Positions 51,074 through 61,665 of a DNA stretch of 64,000 nucleotides are shown one piece after another. Within the stretch, counting starts at the first letter, position 1. Every line of letters begins with the position of its first letter. The stretch lies in contig NZ_FQXD01000009.1 of the NCBI RefSeq assembly GCF_900129865.1, forward strand, positions 1 through 64,000, written 5' to 3'. The stretch is from Virgibacillus chiguensis. GTDB lineage: Bacteria > Bacillota > Bacilli > Bacillales > Amphibacillaceae. The notes beneath the pieces are model-generated. The model was not told the DNA's origin, searched no databases, and saw nothing but the letters and a program-made list of their open reading frames with translations. The translations under genes and the position numbers were made by a program.

Positions 51074-52696
51074 ATGGTTAAAAGAGTTTTAATGGTTATT
51101 GTTGGCGCGTTATTGTTTACTTTTTCTCTATCCGCTTGCAGTAAGGATAAAGAGGAAGAAATTGGTGGTAGCAAAGAAGCGGTAGAAAATGTAACAGAAG
51201 AAGAACTGCCAATTGTCAAAGAGCCAATTGAATTAGATATTTTTGCTGGGAAGGCTGCTACTACTGCAGATGATTGGAATGACGTTTTATTGTTAAATGA
51301 ATATGAAGAAATGACGAATGTGAATATTACGTGGAATCAAGTACCTGCTGATGGGCTTGATGAGAAGAGGAATCTTGCCTTAGCGAGTGGAGATTTGCCA
51401 GATGCATTCTATGCTGCAAATGTTTCTATTTCAGATATTCAAACATACGGAGCACAAGGAACTTTTATTCCGCTAAATGATTTACTGGAAGAGTATGCTC
51501 CAAATATTTCAAAGGTGCTTGATGAAAATCCTGACATTAGAAAAGGTCTTACATTCCCAGATGGTAATATTTATTCTGTCCCAACAGTATATTCTCCAGA
51601 TTTCTTATCATTGTTAATCGGTGCAAAAGGTTGGATTAATGGAGATTGGTTAGAGCAATTAGAGATGGAAAACCCAGAAACAACAGAAGAATTTTATGCG
51701 TATTTAAAGGCTGTAAAAGAAACAGATCTGAATGGAAATGGAAAAAATGATGAAATTCCACTTAGTAGCGTAGCAGAAATGTCACGTATTATACATTGGA
51801 TTTCCGGCGCATTTGGTGTTCAAAACAAAGGTCAATTGCATACGCTTGTTGATGAGGATCCAGCAACGGGAAATATTCGTTTTTTCCCTGTATCTGCGTC
51901 TTATAAAGAAATGCTCGTCTATTTAAATCGGTTATTTGAAGAGGGGTTGATTGAGCAAAATATTTATACACTTGAAGTAGATCAGCATTTAGGAAATGCT
52001 GCAGATAATTTATATGGTGCTGTACAGTTCTTTAATCCTATTGAATTATATGGTAATGATGTTGGCAGTCAGTTCATACCAGGAAATGCACTTGAAGGTC
52101 CAAACGGGGATAAAATGTATACAGGAATAACTTCTCCATTACGTTCTTTAGGTAATTTTATTATTACAAGTGAGAATGAAAATCCAGAAGCAACACTGAA
52201 GTGGCTTGATTATTTTTGGAGTGATGAAGGAGCAAAAATGTTTTTTATGGGAATGGAAGGCGTCACTTATGAAGAAACGGATGATGGTCCGCAATTAGTA
52301 GAAGAAATCACCAATCATCCTGATGGGTTAACGTTAACACAAGCTTTAGCGCAATATATTATCAATCCTGGTGGTAATCATCCAGTTATGGTGACGGATG
52401 ATTATTTTACAGGATCTGAAAATGCACCATCAGATAAAGAAGCTGCTAAAAATTTAGAGCCCCATCTAATAGAAGAAATATGGCCAAGTTTCACTTATAC
52501 TGCTGAAGAGAATGAGGAATTATCCATTCTACGAACAGACTTAGAAAAATATGTTAATGAAATGCAAGCCGCATTTATTACGGGTGAAAAAGATTTTTCA
52601 GAATGGGAAAGTTATGTGGAAACGGTAGAAAATATGAACCTAGATAAGTATATGGAAATACAGAAGCAGGCTTATGACCGTTATAAAGAAAATTAA
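51074..52696 (+). CDS. Sugar-binding lipoprotein 2 (LplA-like)
   Basis: The 540-residue protein starts at ATG 51074 behind GGGGGG. The signal MVKRVLMVIVGALLFTFSLS ends in lipobox SAC. It is a tandem paralogue of the preceding gene, most similar over the whole length, but keeps the calcium-loop-like DLNGNGKNDEIP near residue 220. Such proteins deliver oligosaccharides to LplB/LplC-type permeases. The substrate is unknown since no glycosidase adjoins. Confidence 0.84.
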   Translation: MVKRVLMVIVGALLFTFSLSACSKDKEEEIGGSKEAVENVTEEELPIVKEPIELDIFAGKAATTADDWNDVLLLNEYEEMTNVNITWNQVPADGLDEKRNLALASGDLPDAFYAANVSISDIQTYGAQGTFIPLNDLLEEYAPNISKVLDENPDIRKGLTFPDGNIYSVPTVYSPDFLSLLIGAKGWINGDWLEQLEMENPETTEEFYAYLKAVKETDLNGNGKNDEIPLSSVAEMSRIIHWISGAFGVQNKGQLHTLVDEDPATGNIRFFPVSASYKEMLVYLNRLFEEGLIEQNIYTLEVDQHLGNAADNLYGAVQFFNPIELYGNDVGSQFIPGNALEGPNGDKMYTGITSPLRSLGNFIITSENENPEATLKWLDYFWSDEGAKMFFMGMEGVTYEETDDGPQLVEEITNHPDGLTLTQALAQYIINPGGNHPVMVTDDYFTGSENAPSDKEAAKNLEPHLIEEIWPSFTYTAEENEELSILRTDLEKYVNEMQAAFITGEKDFSEWESYVETVENMNLDKYMEIQKQAYDRYKEN

Positions 52697-52904
52697 CCCT
52701 TAAATTATTTAAATATTTAAATATTTAGGCGTGATGTATTATAGTGAGTTAACGTCATCCTTGTCTCGTATAAATTTTTTGAATAACCTTTAAAAAGTAA
52801 GGGGATATAATAGCTTCCTTTTCATCGGTGTGAAGTGTGAAACGAGTTTATGACACGAAATGTAGAGGAAGCTTTTACATACTTATTAGAGCACTGCTGC
52901 ACCG

Positions 52905-53060
52905 TAATTACATCTGACGTAGTAAAGCAATCTTTCGCTTGGAACGAAAGGTGCGACTCCTGTAAAAAAAAAAGCATCCGTATCCCGCTAACACACCAAA
53001 CGTTTTAGCCAGAGAGGTGTTCAAACAGCTTCCGTCTGTAGTGAAAAGCGATGGGTTTAC
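52905..53060 (+). repeat. Family C repeat, copy C2 (worn)
   Basis: CGAAAGGTGCGACTCCTGTA, then an A-run, CCAGAGAGGTGTTCAAAC, AGCTTCCGTCTGTAGTGAAA and AGCGATGGG. It aligns with C1 at both ends but not in the middle. It occupies much of the 444-base gap between the binding proteins and the permeases. Confidence 0.6.
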
Positions 53061-53140
53061 GTGCAGATACAATTTCGGGAAACCTGTTAGAAAAAATGGC
53101 GGAATAGTAACGGCTAAATAATTTGTGAGGAGGTTTATAA

Positions 53141-54088
53141 ATGAGAGCAACCAAATCAGAAGCTTCTCTTCCTAATCAATCTAGAACTTATACCGTAAAG
53201 AAAAATTTGTTGAGGAATTGGCAATTATATGTGTTTTTGGTCCCAGCACTTGCTTATTTTATTATTTTACACTATGTGCCAATGTATGGTGTGCAAATTG
53301 CATTTAAAAACTTTATTGCTACAGAAGGAATTTGGGGGAGCCCATGGACAGGATTTGATCATTTTACTCGATTCTTTGATTCCTATTATTTTTGGAGACT
53401 GCTGAAAAACACATTGCTATTAAGTGCTTATCAATTAATTTTATTTCCTTTACCTATTATATTGGCACTTTCATTAAATGAGCTAAGAACAGGCGCTTTT
53501 AAAAAATGGGCACAAACCTTAACCTATGCACCTCATTTTATCTCTGTTGTTGTCGTCGTAGGAATGATTGTTATCTTCTTAGATCCAACTACTGGGTTGG
53601 TGAATAGAATCATTGTTGCTTTAGGCGGCGAGTCCATCCCGTTTTTAACGAGTCCGGATTGGTTTCGACATGTCTTTACTTGGTCAGGAGTTTGGCAAAC
53701 GTTGGGATGGAGTTCGATTATCTATTTAGCTGCACTTTCTGCTGTTAGTCCCGAATTACATGAAGCTGCAAAGGTAGACGGTGCAACACGCTTGCAACGA
53801 ATCACTCATATTAACATCCCCAGCATTCTGCCGACCATTGTTGTTTTATTTATATTAAATATTGGATCTTTCATGACGGTAGGTTTTGAAAAGGTTTTAT
53901 TAATGCAAAACAATCTGAATATGTCCACTTCCGATGTCATTCAAACGTTTGTTTATCAAACGGGGTTATTAGAGGGGCAATATAGTTTTGCGGCAGCCAT
54001 TGGGTTATTTGATTCAGCTATAAATATTACATTACTCGTGATATTTAATTATTTAGCAAGAAAAACAACAGACTCTAGCTTATGGTGA
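53141..54088 (+). CDS. Sugar ABC transporter permease (LplB-like)
   Basis: This 315-residue protein has six spans. The LplB start LYVFLVPALAYFIILHYVPMYG and IAFKNFIATEGIWGSPWTGF are typical of the subfamily; the EAA loop is LHEAAKVDGATRLQRITHIN. Length and the SPWTGF segment separate it from MalF-type permeases. It pairs with the LplC-like gene 12 bases downstream. GTGAGGAGG precedes the ATG. Confidence 0.87.
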   Translation: MRATKSEASLPNQSRTYTVKKNLLRNWQLYVFLVPALAYFIILHYVPMYGVQIAFKNFIATEGIWGSPWTGFDHFTRFFDSYYFWRLLKNTLLLSAYQLILFPLPIILALSLNELRTGAFKKWAQTLTYAPHFISVVVVVGMIVIFLDPTTGLVNRIIVALGGESIPFLTSPDWFRHVFTWSGVWQTLGWSSIIYLAALSAVSPELHEAAKVDGATRLQRITHINIPSILPTIVVLFILNIGSFMTVGFEKVLLMQNNLNMSTSDVIQTFVYQTGLLEGQYSFAAAIGLFDSAINITLLVIFNYLARKTTDSSLW

Positions 54089-54100
54089 GGAGGTATAGGA

Positions 54101-54994
54101 ATGAAAAGAGTTAGCCTATCAGACAAGTCATTCGATCTATTAAATACACTATTTTTACTTATTATATTGGTATTAATCGTCTATCCACTAGTTTTTGTTT
54201 TAAGTGCTTCTATTAGTGATCCTACTGCAGTAAGCTCTGGTGAGATGTGGTTGTGGCCTGTAGACATTACGTTTGAAGGTTATCAACGGGTTTTTGCTGA
54301 AGCGTCAATTTGGAGAGGATATGGGAACACGATTTTATATACGTTAGTAGGTACAGCCATTCATTTGTTTGTTCTTTTGCCATGTGCCTATGCTTTATCA
54401 AGGAAAGAACTGATGGCAAAAAAAGCTATATTATGGTTTTTTCTGTTTACAATGCTATTTAATGGTGGACTCATTCCAACTTATCTTATAGTTAAGTCTT
54501 TAGGTATGTTAGATACCATGTGGGCAATTGTTATTCCGAACGTTGTAGGTGCTTGGTCGATTTTAGTAGCACGTACTTTTTTTCAACAAAGCATTCCTGA
54601 CCAGTTAGTTGAAGCTTCAAAAATTGACGGTGCTTCTGATTTTTATATTTTTATAAGGGTGATTTTACCTCTTTCTCTTCCTATTATTGCAGTTATGGCT
54701 TTATTCCATGCAGTAGGTTTATGGAATCAGTATTTTAACGCCTTAATTTATTTATCTGATAGAGATAAATTTCCATTGCAGTTAATTTTAAGGGAAATTT
54801 TAGTTGTAAATCAGATGCAGCTAAACGATCCTACAGCAGGTGGAGGGGCAGAATCTCTCGTAGATCAGGTGAAAACAGCAGGTTTAATTAAGTATGCCGT
54901 CATCATCGTTTCCTCGCTCCCTTTATTACTTGTGTATCCTTTTATTCAAAGATATTTTGTGCAAGGAGTTTTAATTGGATCAATTAAAGAATAA
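54101..54994 (+). CDS. Sugar ABC transporter permease (LplC-like)
   Basis: This 297-residue protein has six spans: FDLLNTLFLLIILVLIVYPL at the start, EAA loop LVEASKIDGASDFYIFIRVI, and LPLLLVYPFIQRYFVQGVLI at the end. GGAGGT precedes the ATG. It completes the membrane channel with the LplB-like protein. No ATPase is encoded, so a shared MsmX-type ATPase is expected. Confidence 0.87.
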   Translation: MKRVSLSDKSFDLLNTLFLLIILVLIVYPLVFVLSASISDPTAVSSGEMWLWPVDITFEGYQRVFAEASIWRGYGNTILYTLVGTAIHLFVLLPCAYALSRKELMAKKAILWFFLFTMLFNGGLIPTYLIVKSLGMLDTMWAIVIPNVVGAWSILVARTFFQQSIPDQLVEASKIDGASDFYIFIRVILPLSLPIIAVMALFHAVGLWNQYFNALIYLSDRDKFPLQLILREILVVNQMQLNDPTAGGGAESLVDQVKTAGLIKYAVIIVSSLPLLLVYPFIQRYFVQGVLIGSIKE

Positions 54995-55023
54995 ATTTAT
55001 TTGAACAAATGAGGGGGACTACA

Positions 55024-55635
55024 ATGAGTGGGTTTATAGCTGGCTATTATCATTTCTCGGTGTGGGTTACTAGGTTCGCCTATTTAAATTTTTTATGGAT
55101 TATATTTTCAGTTGCTGGTTTACTTGTATTCGGAATTTTACCTGCTACTGCTGCTATGTTTTCGGTTGTTAGAAAGTGGATAAATAAGGAAACGGATATA
55201 CCAATATTTTCAACCTTTTGGAGGTCATATCGAAAAGAGTTTAGCAAAATAAATGTATTAGGATACATTATTTTAGGAATTGGCTATTTGATGACGATCG
55301 AGTTTCAAATCCTTCGTTCACAAGAGCATATTGCCTATCTTTTTGCTAGTTTTGGCGTTGTCGGTCTGTTTTTAGTGTATATGATTATACTCCTTTATAT
55401 TTTTCCGATTTTTGCACATTTTAAGTTGAGATCGTTGGAGTATATAAAGTGGGCTTTTGTTATTGGCATAGGCCATCCACTCTTAACTGTATTCTTAATG
55501 GGGGTTACTAGCGGTTTGTTTTATTTTATTTACCTAACCATTCCAGCTTTACTATTTTTCTTTGGGGGGAGTGTGTTTGCTTATATTGTAACATGGGGAG
55601 CGCAGCAAACGTTTTCAAAGTATGAGCAAGCATGA
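55024..55635 (+). CDS. YesL family (DUF624) membrane protein
   Basis: The 203-residue protein starts at ATG 55024, 7 bases behind GGGGG. It has five spans, with the family start FSVWVTRFAYLNFLWIIFS and GILPATAAMFSVVRKWI. YesL-type proteins accompany Lpl/Yte sugar transporters in Bacillaceae; function unknown. Last gene of the operon. Confidence 0.82.
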   Translation: MSGFIAGYYHFSVWVTRFAYLNFLWIIFSVAGLLVFGILPATAAMFSVVRKWINKETDIPIFSTFWRSYRKEFSKINVLGYIILGIGYLMTIEFQILRSQEHIAYLFASFGVVGLFLVYMIILLYIFPIFAHFKLRSLEYIKWAFVIGIGHPLLTVFLMGVTSGLFYFIYLTIPALLFFFGGSVFAYIVTWGAQQTFSKYEQA

Positions 55636-55767
55636 CATTCTTTGTAAGAGACGTTATACAACTAGCTAATTAATCGTCATATAGAAATTCACACTTCTTG
55701 TATAGTTGTTATTTCATAAGATTGTCATGTCTTTTATTCCTTCTTTCACCGCTTGATAAATAATCTT

Positions 55768-55776
55768 TGTTATAAT
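55768..55776 (+). promoter_or_regulatory. Extended -10 promoter for ywiB-argS
   Basis: TGTTATAAT (TG-n-TATAAT) gives an extended -10 element about 80 bases before ywiB. No good -35 box is at the right distance. Confidence 0.5.
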
Positions 55777-55857
55777 AGAATACACAAGAATACACTATTT
55801 TATCATCATTTATGAAGTAAATCTCCATCTGGAACGGTATGAATGGAGGAGTTAGGT

Positions 55858-56304
55858 ATGTCGAATAATAAACAACAAACAGCTGTATGGATTGAACTTC
55901 ATACGACGATTAATGACAATGGACAAAAAGAATTCCACGAAAGCAAACAGGCTGGTACGCTTTATCAAAAAGAAAATATAGACGTACTGACGTTTGAAGA
56001 AGTGGTAGAGGATGCGTCTGTTGTAAAAAATATGATTACAATTCAACGTGAAAAGGTAAACTTGAAACGTTCGGGTAATGTTACCATGAATCAGCAATTC
56101 CATATGAATCAAACGACAGAGAATGTACTAAAGCATCCTTATGGTAATATACATATGGAAACTTATACGACAGCTATTGTCTATGAACCGTTATCGTCAA
56201 CAAAGAATGGCAACCTGCAAATTGTTTATGATCTCAAACTAAATGGACAAGATGCGAGACAGCAAACGCTCGACTTAGTTATAAAAGAGGAGGACATGGC
56301 ATGA
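55858..56304 (+). CDS. ywiB: DUF1934 family protein YwiB
   Basis: The 148-residue protein starts at ATG 55858 behind GGAGGAG. It is a calycin-like beta-barrel family: [37 protein letters not shown] and [16 protein letters not shown]. Function unknown. Its stop overlaps the argS start as ATGA (56301-56304), the coupling also seen in Bacillus. Confidence 0.85.
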   Translation: MSNNKQQTAVWIELHTTINDNGQKEFHESKQAGTLYQKENIDVLTFEEVVEDASVVKNMITIQREKVNLKRSGNVTMNQQFHMNQTTENVLKHPYGNIHMETYTTAIVYEPLSSTKNGNLQIVYDLKLNGQDARQQTLDLVIKEEDMA

Positions 56305-57965
56305 ATGTATTAGAGCAAACAGAAGAGACATTGAAACAACAAATTAGGGATGCCGTCTTGCGAGCGGGTCTTGCAAGTGAAGAAGAAATACCGGAAATGG
56401 TGCTTGAAAAACCAAAAGATAAAAGGCATGGGGATTTTGCGACAAATATTGCTATGCAACTAGCACGTGTTGCAAAAAAAGCGCCACGTCAAATTGCGGA
56501 AGAATTAGTAAACGTGTTTGATAGAGTGAAGGCATCTGTTGAAAAGGTAGAAATTGCAGGGCCAGGCTTTATTAACTTTTTTATGAAAGAGGATTTTCTA
56601 GGCTCAATTGTTCCAAATATTTTACAAGAGGGAGAAGCCTATGGAAGATCACGAGCTGGTAATAATGAGCGTGTACAAGTGGAGTTTGTCTCTGTGAATC
56701 CAACGGGTGATTTGCATTTAGGTCATGCAAGAGGCGCGGCTTTCGGAGATGTCTTATGTAACGTATTCGATGCTGCTGGTTATCGGGTTGAACGAGAATA
56801 CTATATTAATGATGCTGGGAATCAAATCGATAATTTAGCCTTGTCTATAGAAGCGCGCTATTTGCAGGCATTAGGTCAAGACGTACCCATGCCTGAAGAC
56901 GGCTATTTTGGTGAAGATATTACGGAAATTGGTAAACAATTAAGGGAAGAATATGGAGAACAGTGGGTACAAAAAGATAGGGAAGAACGTTTAGCTTTCT
57001 TTAAAGAATATGGGTTAAGTTATGAACTGGGTAAAATTAAAGAAGATTTACAAGCATTCAAAGTTCATTTTGACTCGTGGTTTTCTGAGCGCTCCCTTTA
57101 TAAGGAAAATAAAATTGGAGAGACACTAGAAAAAATAGCCACCTACACATACGAAAAAGATGGTGCTACATGGTTCCGTAGTACGGAATTTGGCGATGAT
57201 AAAGATCGCGTTTTAATTAAACAAGATGGTACTTATACTTATTTAACCCCGGATATTGCGTATCATAAGAATAAATTGGATCGTGGGTTTGATCAAATTA
57301 TTAACGTTTGGGGCGCCGATCATCATGGTTATATCCCGCGGATGCGTGCTGCGATTCAAGCGTTAGGCTATCCCGCTGAAAAGTTTTCCGTAAAAATCGT
57401 GCAAATGGTAAATTTATTTGCGGATGGCGAAAAGGTGCGGATGAGCAAACGTACCGGTAAAGCTGTAGCATTAAGAGAGCTTATAGAAGAAGTCGGGGTA
57501 GATGCGGTTCGCTATTATTTTGTAATGCGTTCCAATGATTCACAGCTTGATTTTGATATGGATCTTGCCCGATCTGAATCGAATGATAACCCTGTATTTT
57601 ATGTGCAATATGCACATGCAAGAATTTGTACGATGTTAAAGCAAGCAGAAGGGAAAGGACTTTCTTTTGATTGCGATGCCGATGTTTCACTTTTAACCGC
57701 TGAAAAAGAAACCGATTTGTTAAAAAAGCTAGCTGCATTTCCGCAAGTTATCGCTGATGCAGCTCGAATGCAAACACCGCATAAAGTAACTCAGTATGTA
57801 TTTGATCTAGCGTCTTTGCTACACAGTTTTTATAATGCAGAAAAAGTATTAGATACAGATCATCTCGAAAGAACGAAAGCGCGTATCGCTTTGATGCAAG
57901 CTGTCAAAATTACATTGGCGAATGGTTTACGCGTGTTAGGAGTAACGGCGCCAGAGAAGATGTAG
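56301..57965 (+). CDS. argS: Arginyl-tRNA synthetase
   Basis: This 554-residue class I enzyme charges tRNA-Arg. The N-terminal Add-1 domain (residues ~1-110) ends in GPGFINFFM; the HIGH motif is [26 protein letters not shown] lies in the catalytic core; KMSKS-like [10 protein letters not shown] follows; the C-terminal anticodon-binding DALR domain begins [10 protein letters not shown]. Full length. No T-box is visible upstream. Confidence 0.95.
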   Translation: MNVLEQTEETLKQQIRDAVLRAGLASEEEIPEMVLEKPKDKRHGDFATNIAMQLARVAKKAPRQIAEELVNVFDRVKASVEKVEIAGPGFINFFMKEDFLGSIVPNILQEGEAYGRSRAGNNERVQVEFVSVNPTGDLHLGHARGAAFGDVLCNVFDAAGYRVEREYYINDAGNQIDNLALSIEARYLQALGQDVPMPEDGYFGEDITEIGKQLREEYGEQWVQKDREERLAFFKEYGLSYELGKIKEDLQAFKVHFDSWFSERSLYKENKIGETLEKIATYTYEKDGATWFRSTEFGDDKDRVLIKQDGTYTYLTPDIAYHKNKLDRGFDQIINVWGADHHGYIPRMRAAIQALGYPAEKFSVKIVQMVNLFADGEKVRMSKRTGKAVALRELIEEVGVDAVRYYFVMRSNDSQLDFDMDLARSESNDNPVFYVQYAHARICTMLKQAEGKGLSFDCDADVSLLTAEKETDLLKKLAAFPQVIADAARMQTPHKVTQYVFDLASLLHSFYNAEKVLDTDHLERTKARIALMQAVKITLANGLRVLGVTAPEKM

Positions 57966-58037
57966 TTTTCCACGTTATTGGAAAAAATTGCAAAATACCA
58001 CCGCTTTTTCAAAAGAAAAGAAAGCTCTGTCCGTATA

Positions 58038-58089
58038 GAAAAACGAAGACTTTATCGCCAGCCCTCTATGGCGAAAAGTCTTCGTTTTA
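58038..58089. terminator. Bidirectional terminator between argS and pflA
   Basis: AAAACGAAGACTTT plus TCGCCA (58040-58060) pairs with TGGCGAAAAGTC plus TTCGTTTT (58069-58088) with a single bulge, and it is flanked by A- and T-rich ends. It serves both convergent genes. Confidence 0.88.
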
Positions 58090-58160
58090 AATATGTTTTT
58101 ATATGCAATTTTCGTTTTGCTAGCCTAGTCTCGTCTTTGTGAGGATTTCGACTAACGATT

Positions 58161-58895
58161 CTACGATTCAGCGGGAATAGAAAGTATTTCTTTAGCGCGC
58201 TTCACTTCTTCTTCTGTAGGTGGTTCGACACCGGCAAGTGGGTATTCTAAATTTAAATGCTCCCATTTATAAATTCCCATCTTATGATACGGAAGTACTT
58301 CAACTTTTTGTACATTACCCATATTTTTAATGAAATCATTTAGCCTTGCTAATTCGTCTGGGTCATTTGTTCTTTCTGGAATAAGAACACGGCGAATCCA
58401 AACAGGTGTATTTTTCTCGGCTAATAGTTCCGCAAATTTCAAGATATGTGCATTGGGCATTCCTGTAAGCTGTTTGTGTAAATCATTATCTAAATGCTTA
58501 ATATCTAAGAGTACAAGATCTGTAACACGTAATAACTCATCCACTTTCCTTAAAAAGGTAGGGCTTTCCCGAAAACATCCAGCTGATGTATCAATTGCCG
58601 TGTGGACGCCTAATTTTTTGCATTCCTTAAACAGCTCCAGCAGAAAATCGATTTGTAATAATGGTTCTCCGCCGCTAACCGTAATGCCTCCACTGCTCTT
58701 AATGTATGGGAGGTAGTCTTTTAGGTCTGTGATGATTTCGGCTACACTTTTCTCAACCCCGCCTTTTACGTCCCACGTGTCGGGGTTATGGCAAAATTGA
58801 CATCGAAGCAGACAGCCTTGTAAAAAGATGACATAACGCAAACCCGGTCCGTCTACTGTACCGCATGTTTCTATCGAGTGAATTCTTCCGATCAT
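58161..58895 (-). CDS. pflA: Pyruvate formate-lyase activating enzyme
   Basis: This 244-residue radical SAM enzyme has the cluster motif GCLLRCQFCHNPDTW (C-x3-C-x2-C), SAM-binding SGGEPLLQ, and VLLDIKHLDNDLHKQLTG. It installs the glycyl radical in PflB. It is downstream of pflB with a 74-base spacer carrying a hairpin. Confidence 0.93.
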   Translation of the reverse strand: MIGRIHSIETCGTVDGPGLRYVIFLQGCLLRCQFCHNPDTWDVKGGVEKSVAEIITDLKDYLPYIKSSGGITVSGGEPLLQIDFLLELFKECKKLGVHTAIDTSAGCFRESPTFLRKVDELLRVTDLVLLDIKHLDNDLHKQLTGMPNAHILKFAELLAEKNTPVWIRRVLIPERTNDPDELARLNDFIKNMGNVQKVEVLPYHKMGIYKWEHLNLEYPLAGVEPPTEEEVKRAKEILSIPAES

Positions 58896-58919
58896 TGGTA
58901 AAGCCCCCTTCTTTAAGGC

Positions 58920-58944
58920 GGAAGGGCAGGATAAATGCCCTTCC
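58920..58944 (-). promoter_or_regulatory. Intercistronic hairpin between pflB and pflA
   Basis: GGAAGGGCA (58920-58928) pairs perfectly with TGCCCTTCC (58936-58944). No T-run follows leftward, so it probably tunes the pflB:pflA ratio by processing or stability rather than terminating fully. Confidence 0.55.
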
Positions 58945-58969
58945 TAACAAAATTAAGTTACAAGTATGC

Positions 58970-61216
58970 TTACAATCCTTTATGGAATGTACGGTTAATA
59001 ACATCGAGCTGTTGCTCTTTAGTAAGTTTAATGAAGTTTACTGCATATCCACTAACACGAATCGTTAATTGTGGATATAATTCTGGATGCTCCATGGCAT
59101 CTTCTAACGTTTCACGGTCAAATACGTTAATGTTTAAGTGATGTCCTTCTTTACTTGCATAGCCATCAAGAATGGATACTAAGTTGCTTGTACGTTCATC
59201 TTCTGTTTTACCTAGTGCTTTTGGAACAAAACTTGTTGTATTAGAAATACCGTCTAATGAGTTTTCGTAAGGTATTTTAGCAACACTGTTTAAGGATGCA
59301 AGTGCTCCAGATTGATCACGACCATGAAGTGGGTTAGCACCTGGTGCAAATGGCTCACCAGCACGACGACCGTCCGGTGTGTTCCCTGTTTTCTTACCGT
59401 AAACAACGTTTGAAGTAATCGTTAAGATAGATAATGTTGGTACAGCATTACGGTATGTTTCGTGTTGACGGAACTTATTCATAAAACGATTCACAACGTC
59501 TACAGCTATGGAATCTACTTCATCATTGTTGTTACCATATTTAGGGAAGTCTCCTTCAATACGATAATCTACTGCTAAGCCGTCTTCATCACGAATAACA
59601 TGAACTTTTGCGTGTTTAATAGCACTTAGGCTATCTGCAACAACGCTTAGTCCAGCAATACCGCCTGCCATTGTACGAAGAACGTCTTTGTCGTGTAGTG
59701 CCATTTCAATACGTTCATACGCATATTTATCATGCATGAAGTGAATGACGTTTAATGTATTCATGTAAAGCTTAGCTAACCAGTCTAAGATGACATCGTA
59801 ACGTTCCATAACTTCTTCAAAGTCTAACACATCAGAAGTAATCGGGCGAAGTGGTGGTGCTACTTGCATTTTTAATTTTTCATCTACGCCACCATTAATC
59901 GCATAAAGTAAAGCCTTAGCTAGGTTAGCGCGTGCGCCAAAGAATTGCATTTGTTTACCGATTTCCATCGCACTTACACAACAAGCGATACCGTAGTCAT
60001 CACCGTAATGTTTACGCATTAAATCGTCATTTTCATATTGGATGGAGCTTGATTCAATGGACATTTTAGCACAATATTTTTTAAACGCTTCTGGTAATTT
60101 TGTAGACCAAAGAATCGTTAAGTTAGGCTCCGGAGCAGGTCCCAAGTTCGTTAATGTGTGTAAGAAACGGAATGAGCTCTTTGTAACAAGTGGCTCACCT
60201 TGTAAGCTTACACCACCAATGGATTCTGTTACCCAAGTAGGGTCCCCGCTAAATAATTCATTATATTCTGGAGTACGAGCGAATTTCACTAAACGCAATT
60301 TCATAACAAAATGGTCAATAAGTTCTTGTGCTTGTTCTTCTGTTAGGTGACCTTCTTGTAGGTCGCGATTAATATAAATGTCTAGGAATGTAGATACACG
60401 CCCTAAACTCATTGCGGCACCATTTTGTTCTTTAATCGCAGCTAAATAAGCCAAGTATACCCATTGAATAGCTTCTTGCGCATTTGTAGCTGGTTTAGAA
60501 ATATCAAATCCATAGCTTTCTGCTAACTGTTTTAATTCGTGCAATGCTCTTATTTGTTCATTATGCTCTTCACGTTGTTTAATGATATCTTCAGTCATAA
60601 CACCGTCGTTTTCTAGCAATGTAAGTTCTTCTTGTTTTTTCTTAATTAAGAAGTCTACACCATATAGAGCAACGCGACGGTAGTCACCGATGATTCGACC
60701 ACGCCCATAAGCGTCAGGCAAACCTGTAATGATACCAGCTTTACGTGCTTTTCTCATATCTGGAGTATAAGCGTCAAATACGCCTTGGTTATGTGTTTTG
60801 CGATATTCCGTAAAAATGTGCTCTGTTTCTTTATCTAACTCATAGCCATATGCTTCACATGAATTTTTCGCCATGCGAATACCACCAAATGGCATTAGAC
60901 CACGTTTAAATGGTTTATCCGTTTGAACGCCGACAATGGTTTCTTTATCTTTATCAAGATATCCAGGACCATGTGACGTAATGGTAGAAGGGATTTTTGT
61001 ATCCATATCTAATACGCCACCAGCTTCGCGTTCTTTTGCAGTAAGTTCTGTTACTTGTTTCCAAAGATCTAACGTGTTTTGTGTAGGTTTAGCTAGAAAT
61101 TGTTCATCACCTTCGTAGCCAGTAAAATTGCGTATAATAAAGTCTCTAACATTAACGTCTTGTTCCCATTTCCCACTACGGAAAGTTCTCCAAGGGGATA
61201 AAGTAGTAGTAGTCAT
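58970..61216 (-). CDS. pflB: Formate C-acetyltransferase (pyruvate formate-lyase)
   Basis: This 748-residue enzyme has the catalytic Cys pair in [15 protein letters not shown] and the glycyl-radical loop in [14 protein letters not shown] near the C-terminus. It splits pyruvate with CoA to acetyl-CoA and formate without oxygen; Pta then yields acetyl phosphate. GGAGGTAG precedes the ATG. The promoter upstream carries an anaerobic regulator dyad. Confidence 0.95.
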   Translation of the reverse strand: MTTTTLSPWRTFRSGKWEQDVNVRDFIIRNFTGYEGDEQFLAKPTQNTLDLWKQVTELTAKEREAGGVLDMDTKIPSTITSHGPGYLDKDKETIVGVQTDKPFKRGLMPFGGIRMAKNSCEAYGYELDKETEHIFTEYRKTHNQGVFDAYTPDMRKARKAGIITGLPDAYGRGRIIGDYRRVALYGVDFLIKKKQEELTLLENDGVMTEDIIKQREEHNEQIRALHELKQLAESYGFDISKPATNAQEAIQWVYLAYLAAIKEQNGAAMSLGRVSTFLDIYINRDLQEGHLTEEQAQELIDHFVMKLRLVKFARTPEYNELFSGDPTWVTESIGGVSLQGEPLVTKSSFRFLHTLTNLGPAPEPNLTILWSTKLPEAFKKYCAKMSIESSSIQYENDDLMRKHYGDDYGIACCVSAMEIGKQMQFFGARANLAKALLYAINGGVDEKLKMQVAPPLRPITSDVLDFEEVMERYDVILDWLAKLYMNTLNVIHFMHDKYAYERIEMALHDKDVLRTMAGGIAGLSVVADSLSAIKHAKVHVIRDEDGLAVDYRIEGDFPKYGNNNDEVDSIAVDVVNRFMNKFRQHETYRNAVPTLSILTITSNVVYGKKTGNTPDGRRAGEPFAPGANPLHGRDQSGALASLNSVAKIPYENSLDGISNTTSFVPKALGKTEDERTSNLVSILDGYASKEGHHLNINVFDRETLEDAMEHPELYPQLTIRVSGYAVNFIKLTKEQQLDVINRTFHKGL

Positions 61217-61254
61217 AGAACTACCTCCTTCATATATTTAAAGCTTCTATTAAT

Positions 61255-61292
61255 AGTATAACAAAAATATCATATTGTGAAAGTATTCACAT
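61255..61292 (-). promoter_or_regulatory. pflB promoter with Rex/Fnr-like dyad
   Basis: Leftward TGTTATACT is an extended -10 (61255-61263). TTGTGAAAGTATTCACAT (61275-61292) covers the -35 position. It fits Rex (TTGTGAA-N4-TTCACAA, last base off) and also Fnr (TGTGA-N6-TCACA). A half-site AGTATTCACAA recurs at 61326-61336. Confidence 0.65.
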
Positions 61293-61415
61293 GTGATATT
61301 TTTATGACATTTACCTCTCTTTATAAGTATTCACAAAGAATACGTTTACATGTAAAAATATGGTTTTGAAAACCGTATAATGTGAACTAGGAGAACGTCA
61401 CTTTTATCCTATTAG

Positions 61416-61490
61416 TAAGAAAGCAAAAAGTTTAAACGATTATAGTATAAGAAAAACTACAGCGTTTGTTACAATCCAAGTTTTTATAAT
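61416..61490 (+). repeat. Family A hairpin repeat, copy A11 (shortened)
   Basis: AAGCAAAAAGTTTAAACG, ATTATAGTATAAG, AGAAAAACTAC, then ATCCAAGTTTTTATAAT; the internal GACAAGC hairpin is lost. It lies between the divergent pflB and fadF promoters. Confidence 0.7.
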
Positions 61491-61665
61491 ATATGAATTT
61501 GTTTTATCCATAATACTTGGACTGTATTCATTCTGTTATAAGTTAGATAAGAATCCTTTCATTGTTACCCCAAAAAAATGTCGGGGCTTATAATAATTGT
61601 TCACAGAAAGATGTAAAAAATTTATTTCTTCTTTGATCAAAAGAGAAAATATAGTAGAAAAACAG

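Noticed and set aside
55636-55857. T-box leader before ywiB-argS
   Set aside because: No specifier loop or TGGNACC-type T-box sequence is visible.
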